Positions 7,987-16,356 of a stretch of 64,000 nucleotides of DNA are shown here, one piece after another. Made by a program: the position numbers and the translations under genes. The notes under the pieces were generated by a model that did no database searches, had not been told where the DNA came from, and saw only the letters and a list, made by a program, of their open reading frames with translations. Positions within the stretch are counted from its first letter, which is position 1, and every line of letters begins with the position of its first letter. This stretch comes from Sphaerisporangium flaviroseum (GTDB lineage: Bacteria; Actinomycetota; Actinomycetes; Streptosporangiales; Streptosporangiaceae), in contig NZ_BAAAZR010000006.1 in NCBI RefSeq assembly GCF_039537005.1, positions 62,001-126,000 on the forward strand, written 5' to 3'.

Positions 7987-8572
7987 AGGCACCGGCTCCG
8001 ATGAGCGCCACCCCCCAGGCGAGATCGAGGTTGAACCACGCGCGGCGCAGCACCGCGACCCCTAGCCGCTCGTACACCACCACCGCGAGCGTCGCCGTGA
8101 CCGTCAGCATCGCCAGCGTGTGCACGGCGGTGAAGACCAGCGCCTGCAGGCTCAGAGCGAGCGCGGCGTCGTCGTGCCCGGTCAGCGCGACCGGGAGCAG
8201 CATCAGCCCCGCGCCGTGAGCCGTCGCCATCAGGAACGACCAGCCCGCGAGCTGCCATCGGGTGACACGCATGCCGACCCAGCGGGGATGGCGCCGTCGC
8301 AGCAGCTTCCACACGCCGAACCCGCACACGAGCGCCGCCACACCATAGGAGACAACCTTGGGCGGTGTGGCGACCCGTGCCGCCGCCACGAGCGCCAGCG
8401 TGACGAGCACCGACCCGGCGTGCCCGGCGACGATGGGCGGCAGCGCCCTGAGCACGGCACGGCGTGACCTCTCCTGCAGTCCGAGCGCGACCGCGAACAG
8501 CCACCCCATGGCGGGGTTCAGGCCGTGGAAGGCGCCGAAGCCGGCGAGGACGAGCCACTGCGTGAGTTCCAT
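7970..8572 (-). CDS. Six-helix membrane protein linked to methanethiol oxidase
   Basis: The 200-residue protein has about six hydrophobic helices. The first carries GAFHGLNPAMGW, and later ones carry MATAHGAGLMLLPVAL and FTAVHTLAML, so three helices each present a His residue. That pattern resembles metal-handling membrane proteins of the RcnA/UreH/NicO type. It starts 12 bases after the stop of the methanethiol oxidase gene and is surely co-transcribed with it. A role in metal supply to that copper-dependent enzyme is inference only. The 3' end has been copied in tandem downstream. Confidence 0.75.
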   Translation of the reverse strand: MELTQWLVLAGFGAFHGLNPAMGWLFAVALGLQERSRRAVLRALPPIVAGHAGSVLVTLALVAAARVATPPKVVSYGVAALVCGFGVWKLLRRRHPRWVGMRVTRWQLAGWSFLMATAHGAGLMLLPVALTGHDDAALALSLQALVFTAVHTLAMLTVTATLAVVVYERLGVAVLRRAWFNLDLAWGVALIGAGAFAALT

Positions 8573-8584
8573 GGGCGGCGCCGG

Positions 8585-9982
8585 TCAGGGGTAGCAGAAC
8601 GAGTCGGAGGAGGAGTCGCCGCCTTGGAGCCTTACCTGGTGGGGCCTGCGCCCGTCGCCGGCGAAGTCGATCAGGAATCCGGGGTCGAGGGCGATCGAGC
8701 CGTCGTCGGCGATGTCCACCTTGGCCATCCACCCGGAGATGCCTTCCGGATAGAAGACCTCGTCCCATGAGCGGTAGAGGGAGTTGGTGAAGTAGACACG
8801 CTTGCCGTCCCTGCTGACCTCGACCATCTGCGGACCGCCGTTGAGCGCCCTGCCGGGCGTGCGCGGATGCGCCGCGCGCCGCACGATGCCGCCGATGCGC
8901 ACGGACCCGGTCCGCCGGGGGTTCAGCGGATCCGAGACGTCGTACGCCAGCAGCTCACCGGTGCCCCAGGCGGAGACGAGCAGGATCCGGTCGTCCAGCG
9001 TCAGCGAGATGTCGCTGACCAGCGGCGGGACCGCGCCGAACTGCTTGAGCGGCTCGGGCAGGCTGTCGGGGTCGGCGGGCTCGGCCGGGATCGTGATGGT
9101 TTTCCTGGCCTTCCAGACCCCGTCCTCCAGGTACCACGTGAAGATGTTGGCCGACAGGTCCTCGACGCTGATCACGGTGTTGACGAAGCCGTAGGTCTTG
9201 GTCGGGTCGTGCGCGGGGCGGAGCTCCAGGGCCATCTGGTGCTGGTCGCCGAGGTCGATCTCCTGCAAGTGGGTGCGCTTGCGAAGATCCCAGACGTGCA
9301 GCTTGTGGCCGTACCGGCGGTTGACCAGGAGATCGAGGTCGGGACCCGCCTCGATCATGTTCGGCGTGCCCCACTCGCTGCTGAGCATCGTGTCGTGCCC
9401 GAGATGCCACCAGAAGTCGTAGTGCAGCCGCTGCGGTCCGCGGTCGGCCTCCCACTGGCCGAGGGGCTCGAAGGTCTCGTGGTCGAGCATGAACACGCCG
9501 CCCGGAGCGTCGCCGTCGACGTTCCCGAGCGCGCTGACGTAGATGGCGTCCGTCCCGCAGTGCACGGTGTGCGGGCGGCTGTATCCGGTGCGCTCGAACA
9601 GGGTCTCCGGCTCGATGGTCTTGACCAGCTTCGGGCGCGCGGGGTCGTCCTTGACGTCGAAGATGTAGATGCGTGAGGACCGTAGCCCCGGGACGACCAG
9701 GTAGCGCCGCTCCACGTGGGGGTGCGGTGCGTAGGGGCACAGCGCGGCGCTGCAGACGTTCCATCCGAAGTGGTGCAGTTCGTCCCCGGGCACGGGCATG
9801 TCGTGGACGCCGACCACCGTGCCGTAACCGGAGGAGCCGGGATCGAGATCGATCGTCGCGAGCCCGTCGGGCCGGCCCTGGCCCTCGGTGTCGAGGAGCA
9901 CGACGTACGCGAGCTGTTCCGGAGGCGCCTGCATGGCTTCCCTCGCGGACGGATAGAACGTGGGATCGGGTTGGATGAGCAC
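8585..9982 (-). CDS. Selenium-binding protein SBP56 / methanethiol oxidase
   Basis: The 465-residue protein belongs to the SBP56 family, whose bacterial members oxidise methanethiol to formaldehyde, sulfide and hydrogen peroxide and need copper. Diagnostic segments are VGVHDMPVPGDELHHFGWN, SAALCPYAPHPHVERRYLVVPGL, HTVHCGTDAIYVSALG, YDFWWHLGHDTMLSSEWGTP and the closing RPHQVRLQGGDSSSDSFCYP. The His-rich stretches supply the metal ligands in this seven-bladed propeller. The start is the GTG at 9982 with AAGGGGG just upstream. No signal peptide is visible. It is the first gene of a two-gene unit with the six-helix membrane protein. Confidence 0.93.
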   Translation of the reverse strand: MLIQPDPTFYPSAREAMQAPPEQLAYVVLLDTEGQGRPDGLATIDLDPGSSGYGTVVGVHDMPVPGDELHHFGWNVCSAALCPYAPHPHVERRYLVVPGLRSSRIYIFDVKDDPARPKLVKTIEPETLFERTGYSRPHTVHCGTDAIYVSALGNVDGDAPGGVFMLDHETFEPLGQWEADRGPQRLHYDFWWHLGHDTMLSSEWGTPNMIEAGPDLDLLVNRRYGHKLHVWDLRKRTHLQEIDLGDQHQMALELRPAHDPTKTYGFVNTVISVEDLSANIFTWYLEDGVWKARKTITIPAEPADPDSLPEPLKQFGAVPPLVSDISLTLDDRILLVSAWGTGELLAYDVSDPLNPRRTGSVRIGGIVRRAAHPRTPGRALNGGPQMVEVSRDGKRVYFTNSLYRSWDEVFYPEGISGWMAKVDIADDGSIALDPGFLIDFAGDGRRPHQVRLQGGDSSSDSFCYP

Positions 9983-10166
9983 GGTGCCCCCTTAGGGAAG
10001 ACTAATAACCCACCAATCTCATAGGGAAACCTGGTCTTGTCCAGGGGGACGATGTATTCGGCCCATGCTGGTCACGCCCCGGGCACGGTTCGCCGTCGCT
10101 TGGATGACGGCTCAGGCCAGAGCCTTCCCGGCACCGTCGTAGGGGGTGACCCGAGGGAGGTCCCCG

Positions 10167-11669
10167 ATGAAGTCCCGAATCCTCGCCTGTGTGCTGGTGG
10201 CGCTGGTCCTGCTCATCTCCGCCTGCGGCGGTGGCTCGACGTCGCACGAGGCGACCAAGGCCCACGAACCCTCCTATCCAAACGGCGCGAAGCGTGCGCC
10301 GAGCGGCATGACCGGCGGCGGCACGGCACCCGCCGTGCCCGTCCCGCGGCCCAGCGCCGGCACCGAGCCCGCCGACAAGATCTCCACGTTCGCCCTGGAC
10401 GTCGACACCGCCTCCTACGGGTACGCGCGCGGCACCCTGAAGCAGGGCAGGCTGCCCGACCCGGCGCAGGTCAGGCCGGAGGAGTTCGTCAACGCCTTCC
10501 AGCAGGGATACCCGGAGCCTCCGGGTGACGGCTTCACCGTCCAGCTCGACGGGGCCAGGGGGGCGGCGGACGGGTCCGCCCTGTTGCGTGTCGGGCTGCA
10601 GACCAGGACTGCCGAGGCCACCGCCCGCAGGCCGGCCAACCTCACCTTCGTGGTGGACGTCTCCGGCTCGATGGGCGATCCCGGCCGGCTCGACCTCGTA
10701 CGCGACGCCCTGCACACGCTGGTCGACCAGCTCGGGCCCGGCGACCAGGTGTCGATCGTCTCCTTCAGCGACCAGGCACGGCTGCGCGTCTCCATGACCC
10801 CCGCGAGCGAGCGCCGTGAGCTGCACGCGACGGTCGACGCGCTCGGCACGGAAGGCTCCACCAACCTCGAAGCGGGACTCGTCACCGGATACGAGGAGGC
10901 CGCACGGGCCTTCCGGCCGGTCGCCACCAACCGGGTGATCCTGCTCTCCGACGGCCTGGCCAACACCGGGGACACCACCTGGCAGGGGATCCTCGACCGG
11001 GTCGAGGAGCAGGCCGGACGCCAGATCACGCTGCTGTGCGTCGGCGTCGGACGCGACTACGGCGACGCGCTGATGGAGCAGCTCGCCGACAACGGGGACG
11101 GCGCCGCGGTCTACGTCAGCTCTCCTGAGGAGGCACGCAAGATCTTCGTGGAGCGGCTGCCGGCCAGCCTCGACGTGCGGGCGCGCGACGCCAAGGCCCA
11201 GGTCGTGTTCAACCCGGCCACCGTCGAGTCGTACCGGCTGCTGGGGTACGAGAACCGGAGGCTCGCGCAGGAGGACTTCCGCGACGACGCCAAGGACGGC
11301 GGCGAGGTGGGCCCCGGGCACGCGGTCACCGCGCTCTACGCCGTGCGGCTGCGCCCGGGGACCTCTGGACAGGTCGCCATGGCGACGGTGCGATGGCAGG
11401 ACCCCGACACGCGTGAGCCGGCCGAGACGAGCCGCGCGGTGGACCTGGCGGAGCTGTCGGGCACGCTGTGGGAGGGGTCGCCGCAGAGGCTGCAGGTGGA
11501 CGCGGTGGTCGCCGCCTTCGCCGAACGGCTGAGGCGCGCGGAGAACGAGCTGTTCGTGGAGAACCTCGACGGTCTGGCGGAGCACGCGAGGCGGCTGGCG
11601 ACCGCGACCGAGGATCCCATGGTCACCGAGCTGGCGGAGCTGATCCGCGCGGCCGGCTCGCTGGAGTGA
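10167..11669 (+). CDS. von Willebrand factor A domain lipoprotein (YfbK-like)
   Basis: This 500-residue secreted lipoprotein starts at the ATG at 10167, with GGGAGG upstream. The signal peptide ends in the lipobox LISAC with Cys at residue 20, then a short Ser/Gly/Pro linker. An N-terminal vWF-like region with ALDVDTASYGYARG precedes the vWA domain, whose metal-binding MIDAS site DVSGSMG is intact and followed by SFSDQARLR and LLSDGLANTGDT. The C-terminal third matches the DUF3520 part of YfbK proteins. It is expected on the outer face of the membrane as a divalent-cation-dependent adhesion or assembly factor. No partner gene is adjacent. Confidence 0.9.
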   Translation: MKSRILACVLVALVLLISACGGGSTSHEATKAHEPSYPNGAKRAPSGMTGGGTAPAVPVPRPSAGTEPADKISTFALDVDTASYGYARGTLKQGRLPDPAQVRPEEFVNAFQQGYPEPPGDGFTVQLDGARGAADGSALLRVGLQTRTAEATARRPANLTFVVDVSGSMGDPGRLDLVRDALHTLVDQLGPGDQVSIVSFSDQARLRVSMTPASERRELHATVDALGTEGSTNLEAGLVTGYEEAARAFRPVATNRVILLSDGLANTGDTTWQGILDRVEEQAGRQITLLCVGVGRDYGDALMEQLADNGDGAAVYVSSPEEARKIFVERLPASLDVRARDAKAQVVFNPATVESYRLLGYENRRLAQEDFRDDAKDGGEVGPGHAVTALYAVRLRPGTSGQVAMATVRWQDPDTREPAETSRAVDLAELSGTLWEGSPQRLQVDAVVAAFAERLRRAENELFVENLDGLAEHARRLATATEDPMVTELAELIRAAGSLE

Positions 11670-11756
11670 GCGGCCGGCCCGCTGGGAGGAGAGAACAGGC
11701 CGGCGTGGCCGCCCGCCGTGATGGGGAAGTGCCTCGGGAGTGACGGCGGGCCGGCG

Positions 11757-12305
11757 TCAGGATCGGCCGAGGATCGGGATGGCGGCCTTCCGAGGGTCCT
11801 CGCTGAAGTAGAAGTCGTACATCGCCTGGGCGAACTCGTCCTTGGCGAGGTGCCGGTCGCCGTCGGTGTCGAGGAGGATGAACGCCTCGCGCGCCTCGGA
11901 GGTCTCCACGTCGTAGGCGGACCACAGGTGGAGGTACTCCTCCATGCTGAGCTTCTGGTCGCCGTCGGCGTCGAGGGCGTCCCACAGGGCGTCGGTGATG
12001 GGCCAGACGATGCCGACGATGAACGCGGTCCGGTCCAGGTTGGGGGAGACGGCGTACTCGACGTACCGTTGCCGGCTGATGCGGCCTTCGTCGTCCGTGC
12101 CCACCGCCGCGACGACGTTCTCCCAAACCTGGGCGTAGGCGTCCTGGAGACGGCCGCGGGCCGGGGCGTCGGAGGGAAGGCCCAGGCGGTCGGCCAGCAG
12201 GAGGCCGACGAGGTACATGTCCTCCTTGTCGATGTAGCCGTCCTGATTGACGTCGCTCGTGTCGAATGCGGATCCGGCGTTGAGCTCATGGGGGCTCGGA
12301 TGCAT
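11757..12305 (-). CDS. EF-hand calcium-binding protein (calerythrin-like)
   Basis: The 182-residue soluble protein carries three clear EF-hand loops: DVNQDGYIDKED (about 18-29), DADGDQKLSMEE (about 113-124) and DTDGDRHLAKDE (about 147-158). A degenerate fourth lies in between at GTDDEGRISRQRY. The spacing fits the calerythrin/sarcoplasmic calcium-binding group found in filamentous actinobacteria. GAGGAG lies eight bases before the ATG. Although it follows the cyclodipeptide synthase gene by 40 bases, it has its own sigma70-like promoter placed over the end of that gene. Confidence 0.92.
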   Translation of the reverse strand: MHPSPHELNAGSAFDTSDVNQDGYIDKEDMYLVGLLLADRLGLPSDAPARGRLQDAYAQVWENVVAAVGTDDEGRISRQRYVEYAVSPNLDRTAFIVGIVWPITDALWDALDADGDQKLSMEEYLHLWSAYDVETSEAREAFILLDTDGDRHLAKDEFAQAMYDFYFSEDPRKAAIPILGRS

Positions 12306-12342
12306 CTCGGCTCCTCGCGTGATGTTTACTTTGGGCGACTAA

Positions 12343-12371
12343 TCGTTACCCTGAGTAAGCGTCCCTGTCAA
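12343..12371 (-). promoter_or_regulatory. Sigma70-type promoter of the EF-hand gene
   Basis: Read on the minus strand, TTGACA (12371-12366) is followed after exactly 17 bases by TAACGA (12348-12343), 38 bases before the EF-hand start codon. The -10 box overlaps the stop codon of the cyclodipeptide synthase gene, so the EF-hand gene can be expressed independently. Confidence 0.55.
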
Positions 12372-13041
12372 CGCGCGATAGGCGCGTGACCAAGAAACCC
12401 TGTCCCGGGGCTCGTGAGAGGGGCAGAAGACCCCCGTAAAGGCGGGTGACGAGCGGCATCGGCCGGGGATAGCAGAACACCGACGAGCGGGTGCCGAGAA
12501 TCGCCGGGGTGTCCACCACGAGCGGTAGCTCGCCGAGCAGGAACGGCACCGCTGCCTCGGCCCTCTCGCGGCTCACGGGCTCCTCGGGGTCGCCGCAGAT
12601 CACCGGCACGACCGCCCGCAGGCACTCGTCCCGGAAGCGCGTGTCGGTCGCGTACAACCTCTCGACCATGCCGCGCATGGCCATGTAGGGCCGGTTGGCG
12701 GTGAGGTCGGACCAGCTGAAGACGGTGACCGTCCCCGCGTCGGCGCCGAGGTCCCCGAGCGCGCGGCCGACCCGGTTGCGCGTGTTGTTGATCGCCATCC
12801 GCGCCTTGCGCCGCACCCTGCCCGCCGCGTGGCCCCGTCCTCTGAGGGTGTCCTCCAGTTCCCTGCCCGGCAGGAGCACGTCGACCCGGGAGAAGGTCTT
12901 CAGCGCCCAGCGCAGGAGCTCGGTGATGGTCGCCTGGGAGAAGTAGCCGTTGAGCGCGCTGATCCCGACGAGAGCGTGCTCGCGTCCGGCGACGATGCGT
13001 GAGCACGTGCTCGTCAGCGGCCGGCTGGTGACTTTCCTCAT
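12346..13041 (-). CDS. tRNA-dependent cyclodipeptide synthase (CDPS, AlbC-like)
   Basis: This 231-residue enzyme is expected to join two aminoacyl groups taken from charged tRNAs into a cyclic dipeptide. It aligns with AlbC throughout: EHALVGISALNGYFS holds the nucleophilic Ser (Ser28, AlbC Ser37), a basic tRNA-binding helix GHAAGRVRRKARMAINNTRN spans about 70-89, and Glu171 and Tyr191 match AlbC Glu182 and Tyr202 in the LPLVVDTP and SSVFCYP segments. The residue matching AlbC Tyr178 is Phe167, which is unusual. There is no N-terminal extension and no clear ribosome site at 13041. No P450, cyclodipeptide oxidase or methyltransferase is adjacent; the neighbours are an EF-hand gene and tRNA-Ala. 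Confidence 0.88.
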   Translation of the reverse strand: MRKVTSRPLTSTCSRIVAGREHALVGISALNGYFSQATITELLRWALKTFSRVDVLLPGRELEDTLRGRGHAAGRVRRKARMAINNTRNRVGRALGDLGADAGTVTVFSWSDLTANRPYMAMRGMVERLYATDTRFRDECLRAVVPVICGDPEEPVSRERAEAAVPFLLGELPLVVDTPAILGTRSSVFCYPRPMPLVTRLYGGLLPLSRAPGQGFLVTRLSRVDRDAYSG

Positions 13042-13216
13042 GAACGGAAATTAGCAAAGACGAACACGTTTGGTAGCTAATTAGATGCTGAAGGTAGTCG
13101 AATCCTTATACCGGATGGTGTGCGGCGGCTAGATCTTCGGCGGTTCGGCGCGCCGGTCGATGTCCGATACACTGGCGGGGCACCTCGGGCGGTGGTCGTC
13201 GACCGTGGTGCCACCA

Positions 13217-13289
13217 GGGGCTATGGCGCAGCTGGTAGCGCGCCTCCATGGCATGGAGGAGGTCTGGGGTTCGAATCCCCATAGCTCCA
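13217..13289 (+). tRNA. tRNA-Ala (anticodon GGC), copy 2
   Basis: The 73 bases are identical to the copy at 3567-3639, with the same GGC anticodon in loop ATGGCAT and no encoded CCA. It is read away from the cyclodipeptide synthase gene, whose start lies 175 bases away on the other strand. Confidence 0.97.
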
Positions 13290-13306
13290 CACCTGCGTTC
13301 CCTCCC

Positions 13307-13331
13307 GATGCCGCCCTTCGCGGGCGGCATC
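13307..13331 (+). terminator. Intrinsic terminator after tRNA-Ala copy 2
   Basis: GATGCCGCCC (13307-13316) pairs with GGGCGGCATC (13322-13331) over a 5-base loop. It differs from the terminator of copy 1 by compensated base changes, which supports selection for the hairpin. It also lies at the end of the convergent propionyl-CoA synthetase gene. Confidence 0.8.
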
Positions 13332-13347
13332 GGTCTCCCCGGGCGAA

Positions 13348-15228
13348 TCAGACCCGGGCCCTCAGCACCGGCCGCAGGACATCGAGCACCGAGGCGTCCT
13401 CGATCGTGGAGGGCACCTGCTCGTCGGCCCCGTCGGCGATGCCCCGCATGGTCTTGCGCAGGATCTTCCCCGAACGGGTCTTGGGCAGGCCTGGCACGAT
13501 GTCCACCCGCTTCAGGCTCGCCACGGCGCCGACCTGGTCGCGGACCAGCCGTACGAGCTCCTCACGCAGCGTGCCCGGGTCGGCGTCCACACCGCTCTTG
13601 AGCACCACGAACCCACGCGGCACCTGGCCCTTCAGCTCGTCGGCCACGCCGATCACCGCGCACTCGGCCACGGCGGGATGGCCGGCCAGCACGGCCTCCA
13701 TCGACCCGGTGGACAGGCGGTGCCCGGCCACGTTGATGACGTCGTCGGTGCGGCCCATGACGAACAGGTAGCCGTCCTCGTCGACATGGCCCCCGTCGCC
13801 GGTGAGGTAGAAACCGGGATAGGCCGACAGGTAGGAGGCGACGTAGCGTTCGTCGTCCTGCCAGAGGGTGGGCAGCGTGCCCGGGGGAAGCGGCAGCCGC
13901 ACGCAGATCGCGCCCTCCTCCCCGGGCGCGCAGCGCCGTCCGCTCGGATCGAGCACGTGCACGTCGTATCCCGGCACCGGGACCGTGGGGGAGCCGGGTT
14001 TGATCGGCATGGGATCGAGGCCGCGCAGGTTGGCGGCGATCGGCCAGCCGGTCTCGGTCTGCCACCAGTGGTCCACCACGGGGATGCCGAGCTTCTCGGT
14101 GGCCCAGTGGTAGGTGTCCGGGTCGAGCCGCTCGCCTGCCAGGAACAACGTCTTAAGCGACGAAATATCGTGTTTGGCGAGGAATGCGGCCGCCGGGTCC
14201 TCCTTCCTGATGGCCCGGAACGCCGTGGGGGCGGTGAACAGCACGTTCACCCCGTGGTCGGAGACCACCCGCCAGAAGGCGCCGGCGTCCGGCGTGCCCA
14301 CCGGCTTGCCCTCGTACAGGACCGTCGTCGCGCCCAGCAGCAGCGGCCCGTACACGATGTAGGAGTGGCCGACCACCCACCCGACGTCGGAGGCGGCCCA
14401 GAACACCTCGCCGGCCGCGGTGTCGTAGACGTTGCGCATGCTCCACAGCAGCGCGACCGCGTGCCCGCCGTTGTCGCGCACGACCCCCTTCGGCTTCCCG
14501 GTGGTGCCGCTGGTGTAGAGGATGTAGAGCGGATCGGTGGCCGCCACCGGCACGCAGGGTGCGGGCGCCGCCGTGGCCATCGCCTCGTCCCAGTCGAGGT
14601 CGCGGCCGGGCACCAGCGCGGCGGGGGCCTGCTCGCGCTGCAGGATCACGCATCTGCTCGGCTTGTGCTCCGCCATGCCGAGCGCGCTGTCCAGCATCGG
14701 TTTGTACTCGATGATCCTGCCGGGCTCGATGCCGCAGGAGGCGGACACGACCACCGCGGGCCGGGCGTCGTCGATGCGGATGGCCAACTCGCGGGGCGCG
14801 AAGCCGCCGAACACCACCGAGTGGACCGCGCCGAGGCGGGCGCAGGCCAGCATGACGACGACCGCCTCCGGCACCATCGGCATGTAGACGACGACCCGGT
14901 CGCCCTTGCCGACGCCGAGCCCCTTGAGGACCCCGGCGAACCGGGCCACCTGGGCGAGCAATTCGGCGTAGGTGTACGTGCGGGACGTGCCGGTGACCGG
15001 GCTGTCGTAGATGAGGGCGGCCTGGTCGCCGCGCCCGTCGGCCACGTGCCGGTCGACGGCGTTGTGGCAGGTGTTCAGCACCCCGTCGGTGAACCACCGG
15101 TAGAACGGCGCGCCCTTCGCGTCCAGCACCGTGCCGGGGGGCTGGTCCCAGGTCACGGCCTTGGCGGCGTGGCCCCAGAAGCCGTCGGGATCGGTGATGC
15201 CCTTCGTGTAGACGTCCGCGTACGACAT
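13348..15228 (-). CDS. prpE: Propionyl-CoA synthetase (PrpE-type acyl-CoA synthetase)
   Basis: The 626-residue enzyme activates propionate (or acetate) with ATP and CoA. It opens with the acetyl/propionyl-CoA synthetase N-terminus (MSYADVYTKGITDPDGFWG). The AMP-binding P-loop is YILYTSGTTGKPKGVVRDN, the adenine-binding motif is DHWWQTETGWPI, and the hinge is YLFVMGRTDDVINVAGHRLS. The acetylatable catalytic lysine lies in KTRSGKILRK near residue 595. Length and the VVRDNGGHAVAL segment favour PrpE over Acs. It converges with tRNA-Ala copy 2 and is followed upstream by a GlxA-type regulator gene 37 bases away on the same strand. Confidence 0.9.
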   Translation of the reverse strand: MSYADVYTKGITDPDGFWGHAAKAVTWDQPPGTVLDAKGAPFYRWFTDGVLNTCHNAVDRHVADGRGDQAALIYDSPVTGTSRTYTYAELLAQVARFAGVLKGLGVGKGDRVVVYMPMVPEAVVVMLACARLGAVHSVVFGGFAPRELAIRIDDARPAVVVSASCGIEPGRIIEYKPMLDSALGMAEHKPSRCVILQREQAPAALVPGRDLDWDEAMATAAPAPCVPVAATDPLYILYTSGTTGKPKGVVRDNGGHAVALLWSMRNVYDTAAGEVFWAASDVGWVVGHSYIVYGPLLLGATTVLYEGKPVGTPDAGAFWRVVSDHGVNVLFTAPTAFRAIRKEDPAAAFLAKHDISSLKTLFLAGERLDPDTYHWATEKLGIPVVDHWWQTETGWPIAANLRGLDPMPIKPGSPTVPVPGYDVHVLDPSGRRCAPGEEGAICVRLPLPPGTLPTLWQDDERYVASYLSAYPGFYLTGDGGHVDEDGYLFVMGRTDDVINVAGHRLSTGSMEAVLAGHPAVAECAVIGVADELKGQVPRGFVVLKSGVDADPGTLREELVRLVRDQVGAVASLKRVDIVPGLPKTRSGKILRKTMRGIADGADEQVPSTIEDASVLDVLRPVLRARV

Positions 15229-15265
15229 GGTCGCCTGTCACCTGCCAATCGATCGACGACCGCCA

Positions 15266-16285
15266 TCATGACTCACCTGGCGTGACCGCGACAGGCCCGG
15301 CGAGGCGGTGGCCCTGGCCGATGGGGACAGACGGCTTGAAGGTGTGCCGGTAGGTCAGGGGCGCCACCCCGACCGTGGCGTGCAGATGCTGCCGCAGGGA
15401 GACGGCCGTGCCGAAGCCCGACCGCACGGCCACCTGGTCGACGGGCAGGTCGGTGGTCTCCAGCAGGTGCCGGGCATGCTCGACCCGCTGCCGGATGAGC
15501 CACCGCGCGGGGCTCAGACCGGTCTCCTCCCGGAACCGCCGGGTGAACGTGCGGACGCTCATGCGCGCGTGCTTGGCCTGGGTGGCCAGGTCCAACGGCT
15601 CTCCCAGCCGCTCCAGCATCCAGGCCCGGGTGGGGGCGGTGGTGGCGCCTCCCGGCTCCGGGAGCGGCCGTTCGATGAACTGCGCCTGCCCGCCCTCGCG
15701 CCAGGGCGGGGTCACGCACCGCCTGGCCACACGGTTCGCCACCTCGCTCCCGTGGTCGCGGCGGATGACGTGGAGGCACAGGTCGATGCCGGCGGCGACG
15801 CCCGCGCTGGTGAGCAGGTCGCCGTCGTCGATGAACAGCACGTCGGGGTCGAGCAGTACCCCGGGGAACAGCGATCGGAACCGGTCGGCGTTGCGCCAGT
15901 GGGTCGTGGCGGGCCGGCCGTCGAGAAGGCCCGCCGCGGCCAGGACGAACGCCCCCGTGCAGATCGACATCAGCCGGGAGCGAGCCGCCGCCTCCCGCAG
16001 GGCCTCGCGCAGTTCCCCGTCGACCGTGCCGTCGATCAACGGCGAGCCGCCGTGGATCCCGGGCAGGATCACGGTGTCCGCCGTGCGCAGGACCGACAGA
16101 TCGTGGTCGGGCACCACGCTGTACCCCGCCGAGCCGCGGACGGGACGCCCGCCGGGCGTGCAGGTGACCACCTCGTACAGGCGCCGCCCGGCGGCGTCCT
16201 CGGCGATCCAGAAGACCTGCCCGGGGATGCCGAGGTCGAGGGTGGCGAAATCGTCCAGCACGACGACGGCGATGCGGTGAACCAT
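15266..16285 (-). CDS. GlxA-family transcriptional regulator (DJ-1/PfpI plus AraC HTH)
   Basis: The protein has 339 residues. Residues about 5-170 form a DJ-1/PfpI-like domain (AVVVLDDFATLDLGIPGQVF, then MSICTGAFVLAAAGLLDGRP with the nucleophile-elbow Cys), and about 225-325 form an AraC double HTH (MSVRTFTRRFREETGLSPAR and VAVRSGFGTAVSLRQHLH). Such regulators sense small metabolites and activate adjacent genes. It is divergent from the MFS transporter gene, with a 71-base shared promoter region, so that transporter is the most likely target. It is also close upstream of prpE on the same strand. Confidence 0.92.
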   Translation of the reverse strand: MVHRIAVVVLDDFATLDLGIPGQVFWIAEDAAGRRLYEVVTCTPGGRPVRGSAGYSVVPDHDLSVLRTADTVILPGIHGGSPLIDGTVDGELREALREAAARSRLMSICTGAFVLAAAGLLDGRPATTHWRNADRFRSLFPGVLLDPDVLFIDDGDLLTSAGVAAGIDLCLHVIRRDHGSEVANRVARRCVTPPWREGGQAQFIERPLPEPGGATTAPTRAWMLERLGEPLDLATQAKHARMSVRTFTRRFREETGLSPARWLIRQRVEHARHLLETTDLPVDQVAVRSGFGTAVSLRQHLHATVGVAPLTYRHTFKPSVPIGQGHRLAGPVAVTPGES

Positions 16286-16356
16286 GGCTGGATTCTTTCA
16301 CATATTGGCTATCAAGCCACTCGTCTGGTCTGGGGCCGAAATCCATCATTGTGGAC

